Origin: Pleurotus ostreatus/Saccharomyces cerevisiae fusant | Taxonomy: Eukaryota > Opisthokonta | Direction of reading: 5' to 3' | Assembly: GCA_024196135.1 (NCBI GenBank) | Contig: JAMQCK010000198.1 | Span: forward strand, 1 to 39,914 | Length of the DNA: 39,914 nt | Shown here: piece after piece, positions 18,405 to 30,400 of the stretch | Numbering within the stretch: position 1 is the stretch's first letter | How the letters are laid out: each line of letters opens with the position of its first letter | Program-made: the position numbers and the translations under genes | The notes under the pieces: generated by a model | The model's database searches: none | Told to the model about the DNA's origin: nothing | The model's input: only the letters and a program-made list of their open reading frames with translations

Positions 18405-21400
18405 TCACCAGCATCTGAGTGTCCTCCTCTTCGCGACATCTTCCTCCTCCACCTTGTTCTCCCTCATCACCTTCAAGAACACGCTTTCCAGAGTCGCCTT
18501 CTCCACGGTATACTCAGCGAAGTCGCCGGAGGACCCTAAAATGTGGAGCACGTCCGCAAGGTGCGTACCCTCTTGGATTGGTATCTCGAAGCGCGTCGCA
18601 ACGTCGTCCGCCTTGCGCGAGCCAGGTATATGACTCATGAGCGACTGTGCGTTTACGACGTCCTCCCTCGTTCTACACGTGAAGTGCACTTCGTAGCAGG
18701 CATATCGTGCCGAGAGCGAGTTGATGGTGCCAGAAGCTGCATGCAAATTGAGTAGATTGGCAACGTCAAAAACTCGCTGCCTTACCGAGCATACGCTTTG
18801 CCAAGATGGAGACATAGTCCGCGAGCGCAGAGGCCTCCTCCATGGAGTCTAGTGACCGTAAGTCAATGAACTTCGCCATGATGGAAAATTAGGGACTCAC
18901 GCGTCGTCAATACCACCGCTTTACCAGAGACCACGCCTCTTAGAGTTTGCCACATATCTCTCTTCATCTTTGCATCTACTCCTGTAGAAAATTCGTCGAT
19001 GAGGATGACAGCAGGGTTACCTGGTTGCCAGTTCAGCTTCCTGGGACGACACGGCTAGTTGAGTTATCGGAAACGCACCCATCAACGCGATAGCAAGCGC
19101 CAGCTTCCGTTGATTGCCACCAGACAACTTGCTCGCCAACCTGCCTGCGTACACATCCAGACGTGTAGCCCGAAGTAGCGTGTGCACGTTGTCATCAAGC
19201 TCTTGGCCGGGTGATAGGCCCTTCAGCCGACCGTACACGAGCAAGTGTTCGCGCACGCTGAGCTGCGTATCAATTGCCGTGAACTGAGGGCAGACGCCAA
19301 GGTTCAAGCGGGCACCGCGCGGATCGCGAACGATGGATACGCCCTTGATGAAAGCATCGCCCTCGTCGGGTATAATTTCCCCTCCTAGGTGGGATGTCAG
19401 GCGTCAGGACGATGGCATTCGGATATTACTCACGTATGATGTTCAAGGTCGTCGTCTTCCCGCCTCCGTTGGCACCTAATAACGCAAGCACAGAGCTTTG
19501 CGGCACTTCAAGGCTGACATTATCGACGGCCTTCTTGCTCCCGAAGGTCTTGCTGACGCTGTCGACGCGGAGGAGCATGTCGGTGGAAGAGCCCTCGGCA
19601 TCCAAGCCGGCAACGCCATTCTTCCTGCGCTTGAGAGCGTCCGAACTGCGCCGCCAAACGGAGCCCGAGTCGACCCAGACCAAGACTGCGAACAGGACAA
19701 AGATGTAGCCGAAGAGGTATACGATGGGCCCTCCATAGCGCGTGATGACGCCGAGCGATGAAGTTGTGACCGGCTCAGGTCCTGAGCAAAGCAGGGAGAA
19801 CAGATTCACCGACACAAACGCGGCTCGCAGCTGGGCCATGTCATGAGCAACCTGAGCTACCGCCAGAGCGGCAACACTCACCACACTAGCAACGGGCGAA
19901 AGCAGAGAGATCGTGAAGTGTATGGTCGTGACAATATTGTCTGCCTCCGATGTCTTGCCGTACGTGAAGGTGAGCAGATAGCCCGCTAGGTACAGCTGAG
20001 ATGCCCATGAGCGGTGTTCGATAATAGGGGGGGGAGGCGACGTACGACAAACATGATCACTTGATACCCTGCCGAGGCCGCAAAGGCGGCCAGCGGCGAA
20101 GCGACCAGCAAGGACACGCAATACGAGAACAGTGTAGCAGCTATCCCATACAAGACCATAACAACTGCATGGTGGTCAGCAAAGCACTGGTATCACTCGA
20201 ATTGCGCGCATACCCCACTAGAAATGGTCAGCACATGACTTAGAAAATCGGGGCAGAGGACATACGAAGAGCCCAACACCAGCGAACTGTCCCGACGTGG
20301 TAGCAAAGACAATTGCGATGATACTCGACGCAATGATCGACCATATAGCATCGAATGCAACGTGCCCGAGCCACAAGCCCACAGGGTTCGATAAGCCATT
20401 CGAGAACTGCATGGCTTGCACAAGCGACCGGCGCTCCTCCGCGACATACATGGCGAAGAACGCGGGATACACTGCCTACAATGGGGTCAGCCACCTCCCC
20501 GTATCAGCAAACGTACGCTCCTCACCATCGCCGCGCCGAAGAAGGCTGCCCACTTGAGTGCTACCAAAGTTCCCGGCGCGATCGAAGGTAGCCTCTCATA
20601 GTTCGCGTTGATGATTGCCCCTGGGACCCCATCTCCCGTCGAATTGACCGCGCGCTGAAGAAGAACATTGGACGCTTGGTTCAACAACTGCAAGCCCTTC
20701 AAGCCCGGTTCTGTTGCCTCCCACGCAAAGGTCGCCTCATACGCGTCCAAGTTCACGGACAGACCGCCCATCGACATATTCCTATAGTTGTCCTGAATGG
20801 TGCTGACGAACGTGTCATTATCGGCCACGCCCTGAATCGGGAGTGCAATATTTCCCGGTAGCGCACTGGCGACATCGGGCGGATAGGTCAAGAGCCTCGC
20901 CTCCTGGTCGAACAGCACCATCGGCGATTCTGCCAGATACAGCGGTTGTACTAGCGTGTTGTTGCTGAAGTGGCGCTCGCAGGTCTGCTCTCGGTCGGCT
21001 ATGAACACGATCGGGATCGTCGAACCAGCAATCGCCACGAGCGCAGCAAGGACTGGCGAAAGCCAACTTCTGCGCGCGATGAGCATGCGCTTGCGGAAGA
21101 TGGTGATGGCTTGTCGTAGCGGTGATACCGGGCGGCTGTTCGTGAGGTTGAGCGGCGCGTTGTGTCCGGGGTCGAACGCGTCTTTCTGCGTGTCTTGCGA
21201 GAGCTTGTCGTCGTCCTTGTTCGCTGCTTCTTCCTCACGCGTCATGAGGTTGAGGAAGACCTCCTCGATGGAGGTGCCGCGGATGTCGTAGGAGGCGATG
21301 TGTAGCTCTTGCTTGCGCTCGTCAAGCATACGAACGACGCGTTCAACGACGGCTAGGTCCTTGTTGTGCAAGTGGTATGCACTGTACCGCTGGGAGCGAC

Positions 21401-24197
21401 TGAGGGAGGTCTCTGGTGCGACCTCCCGGATTGCGCGTAAGAGTTCGGTTTCCATATGCGAGAGGCGTTCGCCCTTCTCGTCGTCCGTATTGAGGTCTTT
21501 GTCTTGTGTCGAGTCGAAGGTGGCATGTATTGCATATCCTTCTCCGAGCGTCTGCTTGAGGGCAACCGGCGGTCCATGGGCGACAAGCTTTCCAGGAGCC
21601 GCAAGAATGGCAATTTCGTCCGCAAGGAGATCAGCTTCGTCAAGGAACTGAGAGCCGATCAGTGAGGGGGAAGCAGAAGAATAGATGAGAATAGCTTACA
21701 TGCGTCGTGTATACGATGGTCCTCTCATCCCTGAATGTGGTCAAGGTACGCCAGATTGCGCGACGGGAGAGCGGGTCAACGCCGGATGTGCACTACACGC
21801 TCCGTCATCAGTACACGCAAATCCGCTATACGGTCGTACGTACCTCGTCCACTAGCACAACTGGCAATCGCTGTCAGCTTGGGGGGATATACAATTCGAA
21901 CCTCCACTCACTCTTCGACCCTCCAATCAGCCCCGCCGCTAGCTGCAGCTTCCTCTTTTGCCCACCAGACAGTGTGTCCGCATTGGCATGCACCTTCGCC
22001 CCGAGATCGCAGTCCCGCAACAGCTGCTCGATCTCGTCGTAATTGCCACCATCACCGTCCTCGCGCTCGTGCACGCCGCCTTGACTCTGCCGCGCCGCGC
22101 TCGCCCACTTGATCGCGCGCCAAACACGTAGAGTTTGGTAGCACGTCAGCTCGGGAAAGAGGACGTTCTTCTGCGGGACGATGCCAAGGGTGCCGCGCGG
22201 CGGACGAGTGACGCCACCTTCGAAGGTGACGGTGCCGCGTGAGCGGCCAGTAAGGCCTGCGAGGACGGAGAGGGCGGTGGATTTTCCGGCACTGCGAGAA
22301 AGCTTAGTCAGGAGCGAAGGGAGAATCAGCACGACAACGAACCCATTCGAGCCAAGCAGGACGGTGATCCCGTTCTTGGGGATGTCCATGGTGAGGTCCT
22401 CGATCGCGGTGACATTGCCGCGAGAGCGTCCGAAGAGATCCGTGTTGAAGGTCTTGCCGAGGTTGCGGATGGAGATGGAGACGCCCTCGGGTACAGTTGG
22501 GGTCTCATGAGTGTTGTGACGCCGGCGATGGAACCACTTGAACTGATCGTGGTCCCGAGCGTTGTACACCAGAGCTTCGAGTCGTGTTGCGAGCCAGGGC
22601 CAGATGATGATGTTGATCTATAGTCTTTGAGGGACTCATGAGCGACGGGGTAGAAGGTTGACTTACAATCGCCACTATGATCAAGGGCAGCAACCTCAAG
22701 TCATTGTCCGGATCCCCCTTCAGCACATCCGTCGCCCACTCGTGATTCTCCCACCCGCAAATCGCCCGAATAGCAAATATATAGAACGCCGGCGGAAAGA
22801 TCAACGTGAAGATCGACGCCGCGCCCGTCGTCGCCTCCTTAAATACCAACGCGATGATCGCCAGCACGATGCTGACGAACGTCGCCACGACCGCCGCGAG
22901 CTGCGGACTCCTGCCAAAGGGCGCGGCGAGGAAGAGGCCGTAGCTGGCTAGGGAGAGCCCGAGGAGGAGGTGCACAACGAAGATGAGGCCGGGGTCGGAG
23001 GCGGTGAAGATGCGGTAGGACCAGACGAGGGAGACGATAATCCAGGCGGGGAGGTACAGGAGGGAGATGCTGACGTGCCACGAGCTGTGCGAGCGTCAGA
23101 GGAGGAAGATGGGTGATGGAGAGATATGAACGTACAGGATGCGGGCGGCGTCGCCTAGACCCATGACTTGCATGTGGGCGGTGAGGAGGTTGGCGCGCTC
23201 GCCGGCGAAAGCGCCTGGCAGCTGATAGGCTATACCGACATAGCAGACGAATCTGTAGAAGCATGAGAGAGTGCAAGATGATGTGTACCGGGCTGGCGTA
23301 CAGTGCTAGGACGAGCAGGTTTCTCAGGCCGCGGATGTAACCTGATAAAGTACTTGTCAGCGCTGTGTATCGGTATGAGAGATTGTGACGCACTAAGTCT
23401 GAGCCTCGTGTCCTGCTCCTCGTTCGTCTCTTGCGAGAAGGGCCATTCCAATGGGGTAGGGGCGTCCACGTCTGTAGTAAGCGCGATGACAGCCTGCCAG
23501 CATGAGCACAGGCGCCTAATGAAGAACGATCGACGCACCTGGTCTATCGCCCACTGCAGCGGCATAAGACGCTGCTCATAGTCACTCCGCTGGTCCTGAA
23601 CATCGATGTGATACAGCCCTCCATCCGCACGGAGCGTATAGTTGACCACGCTTGCAGAGATGTTCGTAGGGATGGGGTCGTGGAACTCGATCGCGGCGAA
23701 GCACTCGGAGAACAGGTTGAAGTTCTCTGGGCAGGTTGCGGGGATGTCATCCGGGGAGGCGACCTTCTTGACAGCATCTAGCTGTGAGGGGGAGAAGTTG
23801 CTCGTCACACGCGACATGATGTCGGTGGGGGAAGGGGATGCCGAGCCATTCGTCGCGTCCGCCCATACTAGGGTGAGGGAGCCGTCGAATTGAGGGGATA
23901 GTGGGAGGATGGGATGCGGTTCGCCGATGCCATACTGTGATGGCGGTCATGAGCAAGAAGTACGCAGCGATCGGAAAGCACACACGTTGTTCGTCTTGAC
24001 CAGAAAGGACTGCGCCACCGCGAGGAAGATCCCATACGCAATGGGCAGTATGAAAGCGCGCAGGATATTCAGCTGTTGTTGTCTCAGCAGCTCGTTCCAT
24101 CCTGCTGTTCTGTGAAGCTTACCAATGGGTGCTTGCTGAGAACGACCGCGTTCTTCCAGCAGAGTATCGCAAACTGCCTCCAGAAGAGGCCTGCCAT
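18405..24197 (-). CDS. ABCA-type full ABC transporter
   Basis: A full-size (TMD-NBD)2 membrane ATPase of the ABCA/ABC1 type, 1611 aa from 20 exons (4836 nt). Exons run from 24197-24123 through 22291-21912, 21860-21844, 21792-21700, 21647-20526, 20475-20266, 20217-20214 and 20164-20046 to 18736-18405. NBD1 has Walker A GSNGAGKST (residues 500-508), signature LSGGQKR (610-616), Walker B IVLVDE (630-635) and switch His666. NBD2 has Walker A GANGGGKTT (1325-1333), signature LSGGNQRK (1425-1432), Walker B VILIDE with Glu1450, and His1481. Each NBD follows a membrane domain, and large loops after the first helices suggest the ABCA fold. Family members move lipids or other hydrophobic substrates; the substrate here is unknown. 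Exon 14 is only 4 nt and exon 10 only 17 nt. CTSGVD replaces the usual PTSGVD after NBD1 Walker B. Confidence 0.93.
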
Positions 24198-24645
24198 GGT
24201 GGGGGGAGGCAAGGGCGAGCGCCGCGTCAAGTATAGGCTCGCCGCAAGCTCATCGCCAAGAATTCAGAGTGATACACCGCATAGGTTGTTCAATGACACG
24301 CCTAAGCGCCCGTTCGCACGCGGACCGGATCGGTCCGGCCGGCGCGCTGATCGGGGCTGAGAGTATCCCTTGAGATTGTACGCAACCCCCAAGTATGTGC
24401 GTAAGGCTTGAGTGAAGCTGAGGGGGGAAGACATGGTTGGCCTTTGCCAAGCCAGAGGACCACCAAGAACAATCGGAAGAAGCCGAAGTGAGTCACGTGT
24501 AGTGTTCAACTTCGGACTCCGTCTAGCTACAACCTTGAAAAGCCTGCAATTTACGGACAATCACAGTGCATTTAGCCACTAGCAGAGCACTTCTTCTCGC
24601 GCTGCACATAGTTCCAACATGCTTCCCTACTCATTTCAGGCTACA
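24198..24645. other. Spacer between NPR3 3' end and ABC transporter start
   Basis: About 450 bases between two minus-strand genes. It should contain the ABC promoter and the NPR3 3' UTR. No TATA box, RNA gene or repeat stands out. Confidence 0.55.
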
Positions 24646-27107
24646 CTACGGATGCAGGAATGTTTGAAGCTGAAAGATCAATCAGAAATAATCCTCTATG
24701 CAAGCTGAACCGAACTCACATATTCCTCATATACATGTAGTACCTCCCTGAGCTGCTTCCTCGTAATCTCCGCGCGATACAAAATCTCATCGTCTGTCAT
24801 CTTCCCGTCAAAATACTGATTGATGCTGCACGTCGCCCATTAGCCTCGCGCACCCAACCCACCATCAATGCAAACCACTCACTGCGCGAACCGATGCGCG
24901 ATATGCTCGTTCTTCCCCTCCGACATCGTCGCCAGCCACAGCTGCTGCAGCGGCGTCGCCTGGCTCGGGTCCGTGATGACGGACGCCGCGCCGCCTTCCT
25001 CGTCCTCCTCGCTCGCCGCGCCCTCCCCGGGCTCGTTGTCCTCGAATACGTCGTCGTCCGCGTCATCGTCGCCTAGCTTCTCCCCGTCGTCCTCCTGAAT
25101 CACCATCGCGCTCACCCGACTCTCGCTCGCGCGCACGCGACCCGGGAAGGAGTAGCTGTGCGCCGTCTTCGGGGACAAGGAAAGCCACGGTAAAGCAGAT
25201 GGGCGCCGAAGGGCCGCGATGGGCTTTCCGTGGCCAGCCTTCTCATCGAGGGCGGCGGGGAGGCGGACGCGCTGGTGCTTTCGCAGCCTCGCGCGGTCCT
25301 TGAGCTCGCGCGTAGCAACGATGCGGATGCGGAGGGAGAGGCGGATGAGGAGGCCGCGCTTGAGCATCCAGAGGACGACGTCGTGGTAGATGGGGATGAG
25401 GTCGCGAGACTGGACGACGGTGGCGTAGAAGTGGTTGTCGCTTTGTTTGGAGGGCGCAGTGGAGATGAGGGAGAGGATTTCAGGGAGGGAGGCGACGGAG
25501 GGGTCGGTGAACTCTTGTTCGAATTCGGCGGTGAGTTCGGATAGTCTAAGGCCACTGTGAGAAAGGGAGGCCAAGGACCAGGTTCGAAATTACTTACGGT
25601 TGCTCAAAATTCGGCGGCAGTGTGAAGACTGTCTTCAGGCCAGGGTGCACAACGTCGACGATCTTCGCCCGGCGATGTTCGACTAGCCAACGCACGACGG
25701 GGTATATTTGCGTGTCCAAGTCCCAGTCTAGTAGGCTAGACATATCTGCCAGCCTGTACATTTCATCAGAATTGTGTGTCCAGGAGCTGAGTCTGAACTT
25801 ACGACAGCGTGATCGACGCAACCTCGAGGAAGCGGATGAGCCCATCCACCAGAGGCCTGTCACTTACACTGACATGCGGACCCCTTAAGCTCGCAAAGGG
25901 ATCGAACCCATCCTTCTCCAGCAGCAAGATACTCTTCCACGGCGCCAGCGTCTCCAACCTCCACCCATAGCTCATATGCGGACCCCACATTTCCGCGGCG
26001 TCCTGCTCCCGCAGCTCGTCGACGTCGTCGTCGCTTTCGACTTTGAGGAGGGAGTCGAGGTAGGGTGGGAGTTGGAGCTCCATGGGGAGGTCGTGGATCG
26101 TGATGTAGGCGATGGTAGAGGTTTTGATGGCGTCGAAGAGGACCTGCATGGCGGGGGCGATGGAGGTTTGGGCTAGGGCCTGCGCCATGTAGGTGGAGAA
26201 GTGCTCGCCTTGATCCAGGTCAGAGAGTTATCATTGGCCTGCAGAGGGTCTTACCCTTTGCTATGCACGACTCTCGTATGCTCATGAGCTGTTCGCACTC
26301 CATTTCGACGAAGTTGGACAGCACTTGCTCGCGAAAGAGCACGGCAGTCAAATTGAACGCTATGCGCTCGTATATGATGTCAAAGTACTTCCACACGTTG
26401 CCAGAATTCGACGACGAAGGATCAGGGAGGTCGAGGACCAGTACGACATGGAAAGATTGTAGCCAGGCGCTCTTCGTCCCGAGGTGCTCGGGGTGCGCAT
26501 CAGAGGGGTCGGCGTCGTCATTTGTCGCCGACGACATCTGCCGATTCCTCGAGCCGCGCCCGCGTATAAGGCCCTTCCCAACTTCTGGCTTAAACTTCCA
26601 TGTCCCGTCTGGATAGGCGCAGACGGGATGGCCGATGAAGGCTAGCTCGTCGAGGATGAGTTCGAATTTCTGATGACACATGGAGACGTGAGGGCAGAGA
26701 AGATTGGTTAGATATTCGGCATTGTAGCCGAGAATGCGGTCGTACTCCTCGTCCTTGTCGGGAGGTGCCGAGAGGTGAGCGTCCTTTGCAGGCGAGGCAC
26801 TCGTTCCAGTGGGGATCTCTTTCGACATGGATGCAGTCCGTACCCGAATAGCGGATTTTGGCTTGCTCCAGATATACTCATCGCCATGCACTGTGGCATT
26901 AGAGGTACTCTCGAGTACGTTTGGCTCGAACGCATGAGAGGTGCGCCATGGGTTGTCGAGGTTTGAGATGGGCAAAACTTCCGCCTTGTCCGGCTTGTAA
27001 CGAGAGAGACGCGCTGAGGGTATCGGCTTCGCAGGGTATTTGTGTACGAGGGTAGATCCCGTCGCCGAGGAGGTCACAAGCAAGATGGCCAACAGCGTTT
27101 CCGCCAT
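24646..27107 (-). CDS. npr3: Npr3, GATOR1/SEACIT subunit
   Basis: Npr3 works with Npr2 and Iml1/Depdc5 in the complex that switches off TORC1 at the vacuole when amino acids, especially nitrogen sources, are short. Six exons, 27107-26255, 26208-25803, 25753-25598, 25554-24883, 24825-24720 and 24669-24646, give 738 aa. The start MAETLLAILLVTSSATGSTL is a hallmark of the family's N-terminal longin-like domain. Other matches are LCPHVSMCHQKFELILDEL, FVGHP-like FIGHPVC, WKYFDIIYERIAFNLTAVL, DWDLDTQIYPVVRWLVEHR and the C-terminal INQYFDGKMTDDEILYRAE, which belongs to a winged-helix-like end. The last exon encodes only LQTFLHP. An acidic insert lies around residues 590-640. An in-frame extension upstream of 27107 was rejected in favour of the conserved MAET start. 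The gene is head-to-head with the WDR59 gene. Confidence 0.93.
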
Positions 27108-27444
27108 CGCGGCATTTGACAAGGCGCGTGCGGGCCAAGCGTGAGACCGTGCGCCCGGAAAGGCAGGCTTTGTTCCTTTCCCTTTACGTCCATCTCGTCC
27201 CGCCCGGCTGGCAGGATCGGTCGGCGATTGTCCGGCGGCCTCCCCCTCTTCGAATCTCAGGCGCACACTCACAGGAACGAGCACTAGCGGAGCTTGTTGA
27301 CGACTTGGTGCTCTCATGATACCGCACAAGCCCGACACGAATTCGAACGGGAGTCGGTTACGTATTCAAAATCGTGGCTTACCCGATGTTGCATTGGCCA
27401 GGAGGACGTCAAGCAGCGTCTTGAGTGCGCGACGTCAGGCTCGC
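27108..27444. promoter_or_regulatory. Bidirectional promoter of npr3 and the WDR59 homologue
   Basis: The 337 bases between the two chosen start codons must drive both genes. If the WDR59 homologue instead begins at the in-frame ATG at 27316, the gap is only 208 bases. No TATA box is obvious in either direction. CpG dinucleotides are frequent. Confidence 0.6.
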
Positions 27445-30400
27445 ATGCCTGCTGTTCCCGAGAGGCAGGGTTTGGACAGGTCTCCGCCGGCGTCGAGTCC
27501 GCTGCGACTGCCGGTGGAGGACCTTAATGACACGGACAGCTCAGCCTTGGACGAGGACCACGTGGATATTGAAGCACCGTCCTCAGCAGAGGAGGGCGCG
27601 CACTTTGGCCAAAGCCTACAGATTGACATGAAGACGCTCGTAGGGGATGCGGTAGGCAATGTAAGCGAACGACCAACTTCATCCTGGCGAGCAACGGCTA
27701 ACAGGGCCTGCAGATTAGCATCAGTCCCTCTTCGAGGGACCTTGTTCTCGCAGCGTAGGACAATGACCACTCAAGCGCGCTTAGAATACTAACCATAGAA
27801 TAGACGCCGCGGCCTGTTCATCATTGATTTGGAAGCGCCACTTGAGGTCCCCCGTTTCCTGCCTCAGGGAGGGACGTGGGATGTCGCCGACGTGCAATGG
27901 AGCCCTCATGTGGCGCGCTCGGAATACGTAGTCTCCACGTCCAGCGAGAAACTGTCAGTCCGTCCTGCTCTCCATCGCGCTGCTTTCACTGATCTTCCGG
28001 CAGGCTAATATGGAATCTCATGCTGCAAAGGAAGACGTCTATACAGCACGTATTGCACTCGCACTACCGTGCTATCACGGATATCAACTGGCATACAAGC
28101 GAGTACGACACCGTCATAAGCACAGGGATTGATTCCTGGTTATGGGCATGGGATCTGCGCCAGCCTCGCAAACCAAGCATAGGGCTCTGCGCTTTCCATG
28201 GTTCGCATCTTACTTCTCGCCGTTTCGATCCACTGAAGAGTATCCAGCGGGCGGAGGAACACACGTCAAGTGGAACCGCCACGACCCGAACGTGATTGCA
28301 TCCGCGCATACTAATGAGGTCCTCATCTGGGACCGAAGGGTACGCTCGTTCTCCACTCTGACTGAAGTATGACACTCAAAAGCACCAGAATGGTTCCTTA
28401 CCAACCGCACGCATACCCGCACATAGGTCAAAGATTTACGGTCTGGACTGGTCCCATACCGCCCGAAACGAGCTCGTTACTTGCTCGCTCGACCGGACCA
28501 TCAAGTTCTGGGATATCAACTGCCTCTCCGACACGCCAGGTGTCCAATCGTCCGAGGCAAAAGCGACAATTCATACCTCGTACCCGGTTTGGAGAGCGCG
28601 TAACTTGCCATTCGGTGAGGGTGTAATGAGCTTACCGCAACGAGGGGAGACTGCGTTGGAGCTGTACGGGAGGGACAACTTGGAGATGCCTATCGAAAGG
28701 TTCGAAGGCCATACAGATGTTGTCAAGGAGTTTGTGTGGCGGAATGGAGAACAGGGTATGTATCGTTAAAGTTGAGGTCGGGCGGCAACTGACTTGCTTT
28801 AGACGACTTCCAGCTGATTACATGGTCGAAGGATCGCACCCTGCGTTTCTGGCCCGTCGACCACGAGACCCTGCAGGTACGCGCTCTTCCTCACTCCTCT
28901 CGTATTCTTCTAACCCTCGCGTAGAACGTAGGCCATGTCTTCGGCGAGAACCGAGGCCGCACCGGCAAGCGTCCCTCGCTCGACGTTCAAAGTTACCGCG
29001 ACGTCTCCTTCCGCGGCCCCACCGAAACCACCCCCCAATCCATGCTCTCCGCCCCCATCGGCAACCGCTCCATCCTCGCCGAAGTCCGCGCCCTTCCCCC
29101 AAGCATGACCACCACCTCCGCCCCCATCGTCCTCGGCGGCGAGAAGCCCACCAGCGCCCACGCGCGCCTCTCCAACACGCGCACCTCCAACACGCGCCAC
29201 GTCCCCATCCCGCACACCATCGCGAGCCTGAAGAAGACGGGGACGATGAGCAAGGGGAGCGTGACGGGGAAGTCGGTCGCGACGCAGATGGATGCGTTCA
29301 CGTGGTTGTCGAAGGTGCGGGTGGGTGGGAGGCGGGGGAGTAGTTCGGGGAGGGGGAGTGATGTGAGCCCAAGTGGGTCGCAGTCGAGGCCGGCGTCGGC
29401 GGTGAGGGGGAGGAGTATCAATCGGATTGAGAGCGATAGTGAGGAGGAGAAGGAGGAGCAGTCGTTGGCGGACGAGTAAGTGATGTTTTCCTGTGCAAAA
29501 AGGATGCTGACGAACCTTCCCAGGATCTTATCTGTGGTCAAGAAGCTGTCCGAGCATAAGATCAAGCTGGAGAAGGTCATTGTTGTCTTCTGCATCTGAG
29601 ACTTATACTGACAAGAGTATTTAGGCGGACCTAACCAAGAAGCGTACTTGTACCTTGGGTTTGCACGGCCCCTGGGGCGAGAAGTCATCTGTCTTCCTTC
29701 GCGTCACCTTCACCTTCCCCAAGGATTATCCCCACGCTCAACACCCAGGCGGAACCCCCAGCGTCGAGGTTGAACGCAGTCCTTTGATCTCCATGAAGGA
29801 CTACGTCTTCATCCTCCGCCGTTTGCGCACTATCCGCCAGCACCGAAGACCGTGCTTGGAGGCTTGCTTGCGCTTCCTTCTCTTCGCCAGGGAGGACGAG
29901 CATGCGCGCGGCCCACTATATCCTGACTCGGAGTCGTCGTCAGATGAGGATGAGGCAGGAAAGTCGAGGGATGTGACGGTGTCACTGTTGAGGAACAACA
30001 AGAACCTCACTGAGCCAAGGACTTTGCAAGGCGCCTTCGGACCTAATGGTGTGCGCAAAGCTGCCTTACTGCCCTCTTTAGCTGATTGTCCATGTAGGGG
30101 AGCTCGTCTGCTTTTTCCGCGCCCCACCGCGCATCGTCCGCACCCTCATGCCTGACGTATCCGGCTCTCCCGACGAGCCCGGCAAAGTCACCCCCAAACT
30201 TTTCAAACACCCCGCCCTCATCTTCGACGCCGTCGACCGCCTCTCCAGCTTTACCCCCGAGCGCCCCATCAAGCCCGATCCCCGCCGCCCCGGCGACACC
30301 ATCGCGCGCATCATGACCAACCTTCTCACCTTCTCCCCTTTGCAAGACCGCCCCGAGCTCGCCTCGCACGCCGAGGACCAGCCGCAGAGCTACGTGCTGC

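Noticed and set aside
27108..27338. 77-residue N-terminal extension of npr3
   Set aside because: The frame stays open upstream, but family members begin at MAETLL. The extension would run into the shared promoter and overlap the alternative WDR59 start.
28421..28430. Possible intron donor after the H of IPAH in the WDR59 homologue
   Set aside because: Reading straight through gives AHRSKIYGLDWSH in frame with the next WD40 repeat, so no intron is needed.
28993..29688. 231-codon minus-strand open frame
   Set aside because: It lies antisense to exons 8-10 of the WDR59 homologue, whose reading frame is supported by family motifs and spliced phase; the antisense frame reflects base composition.
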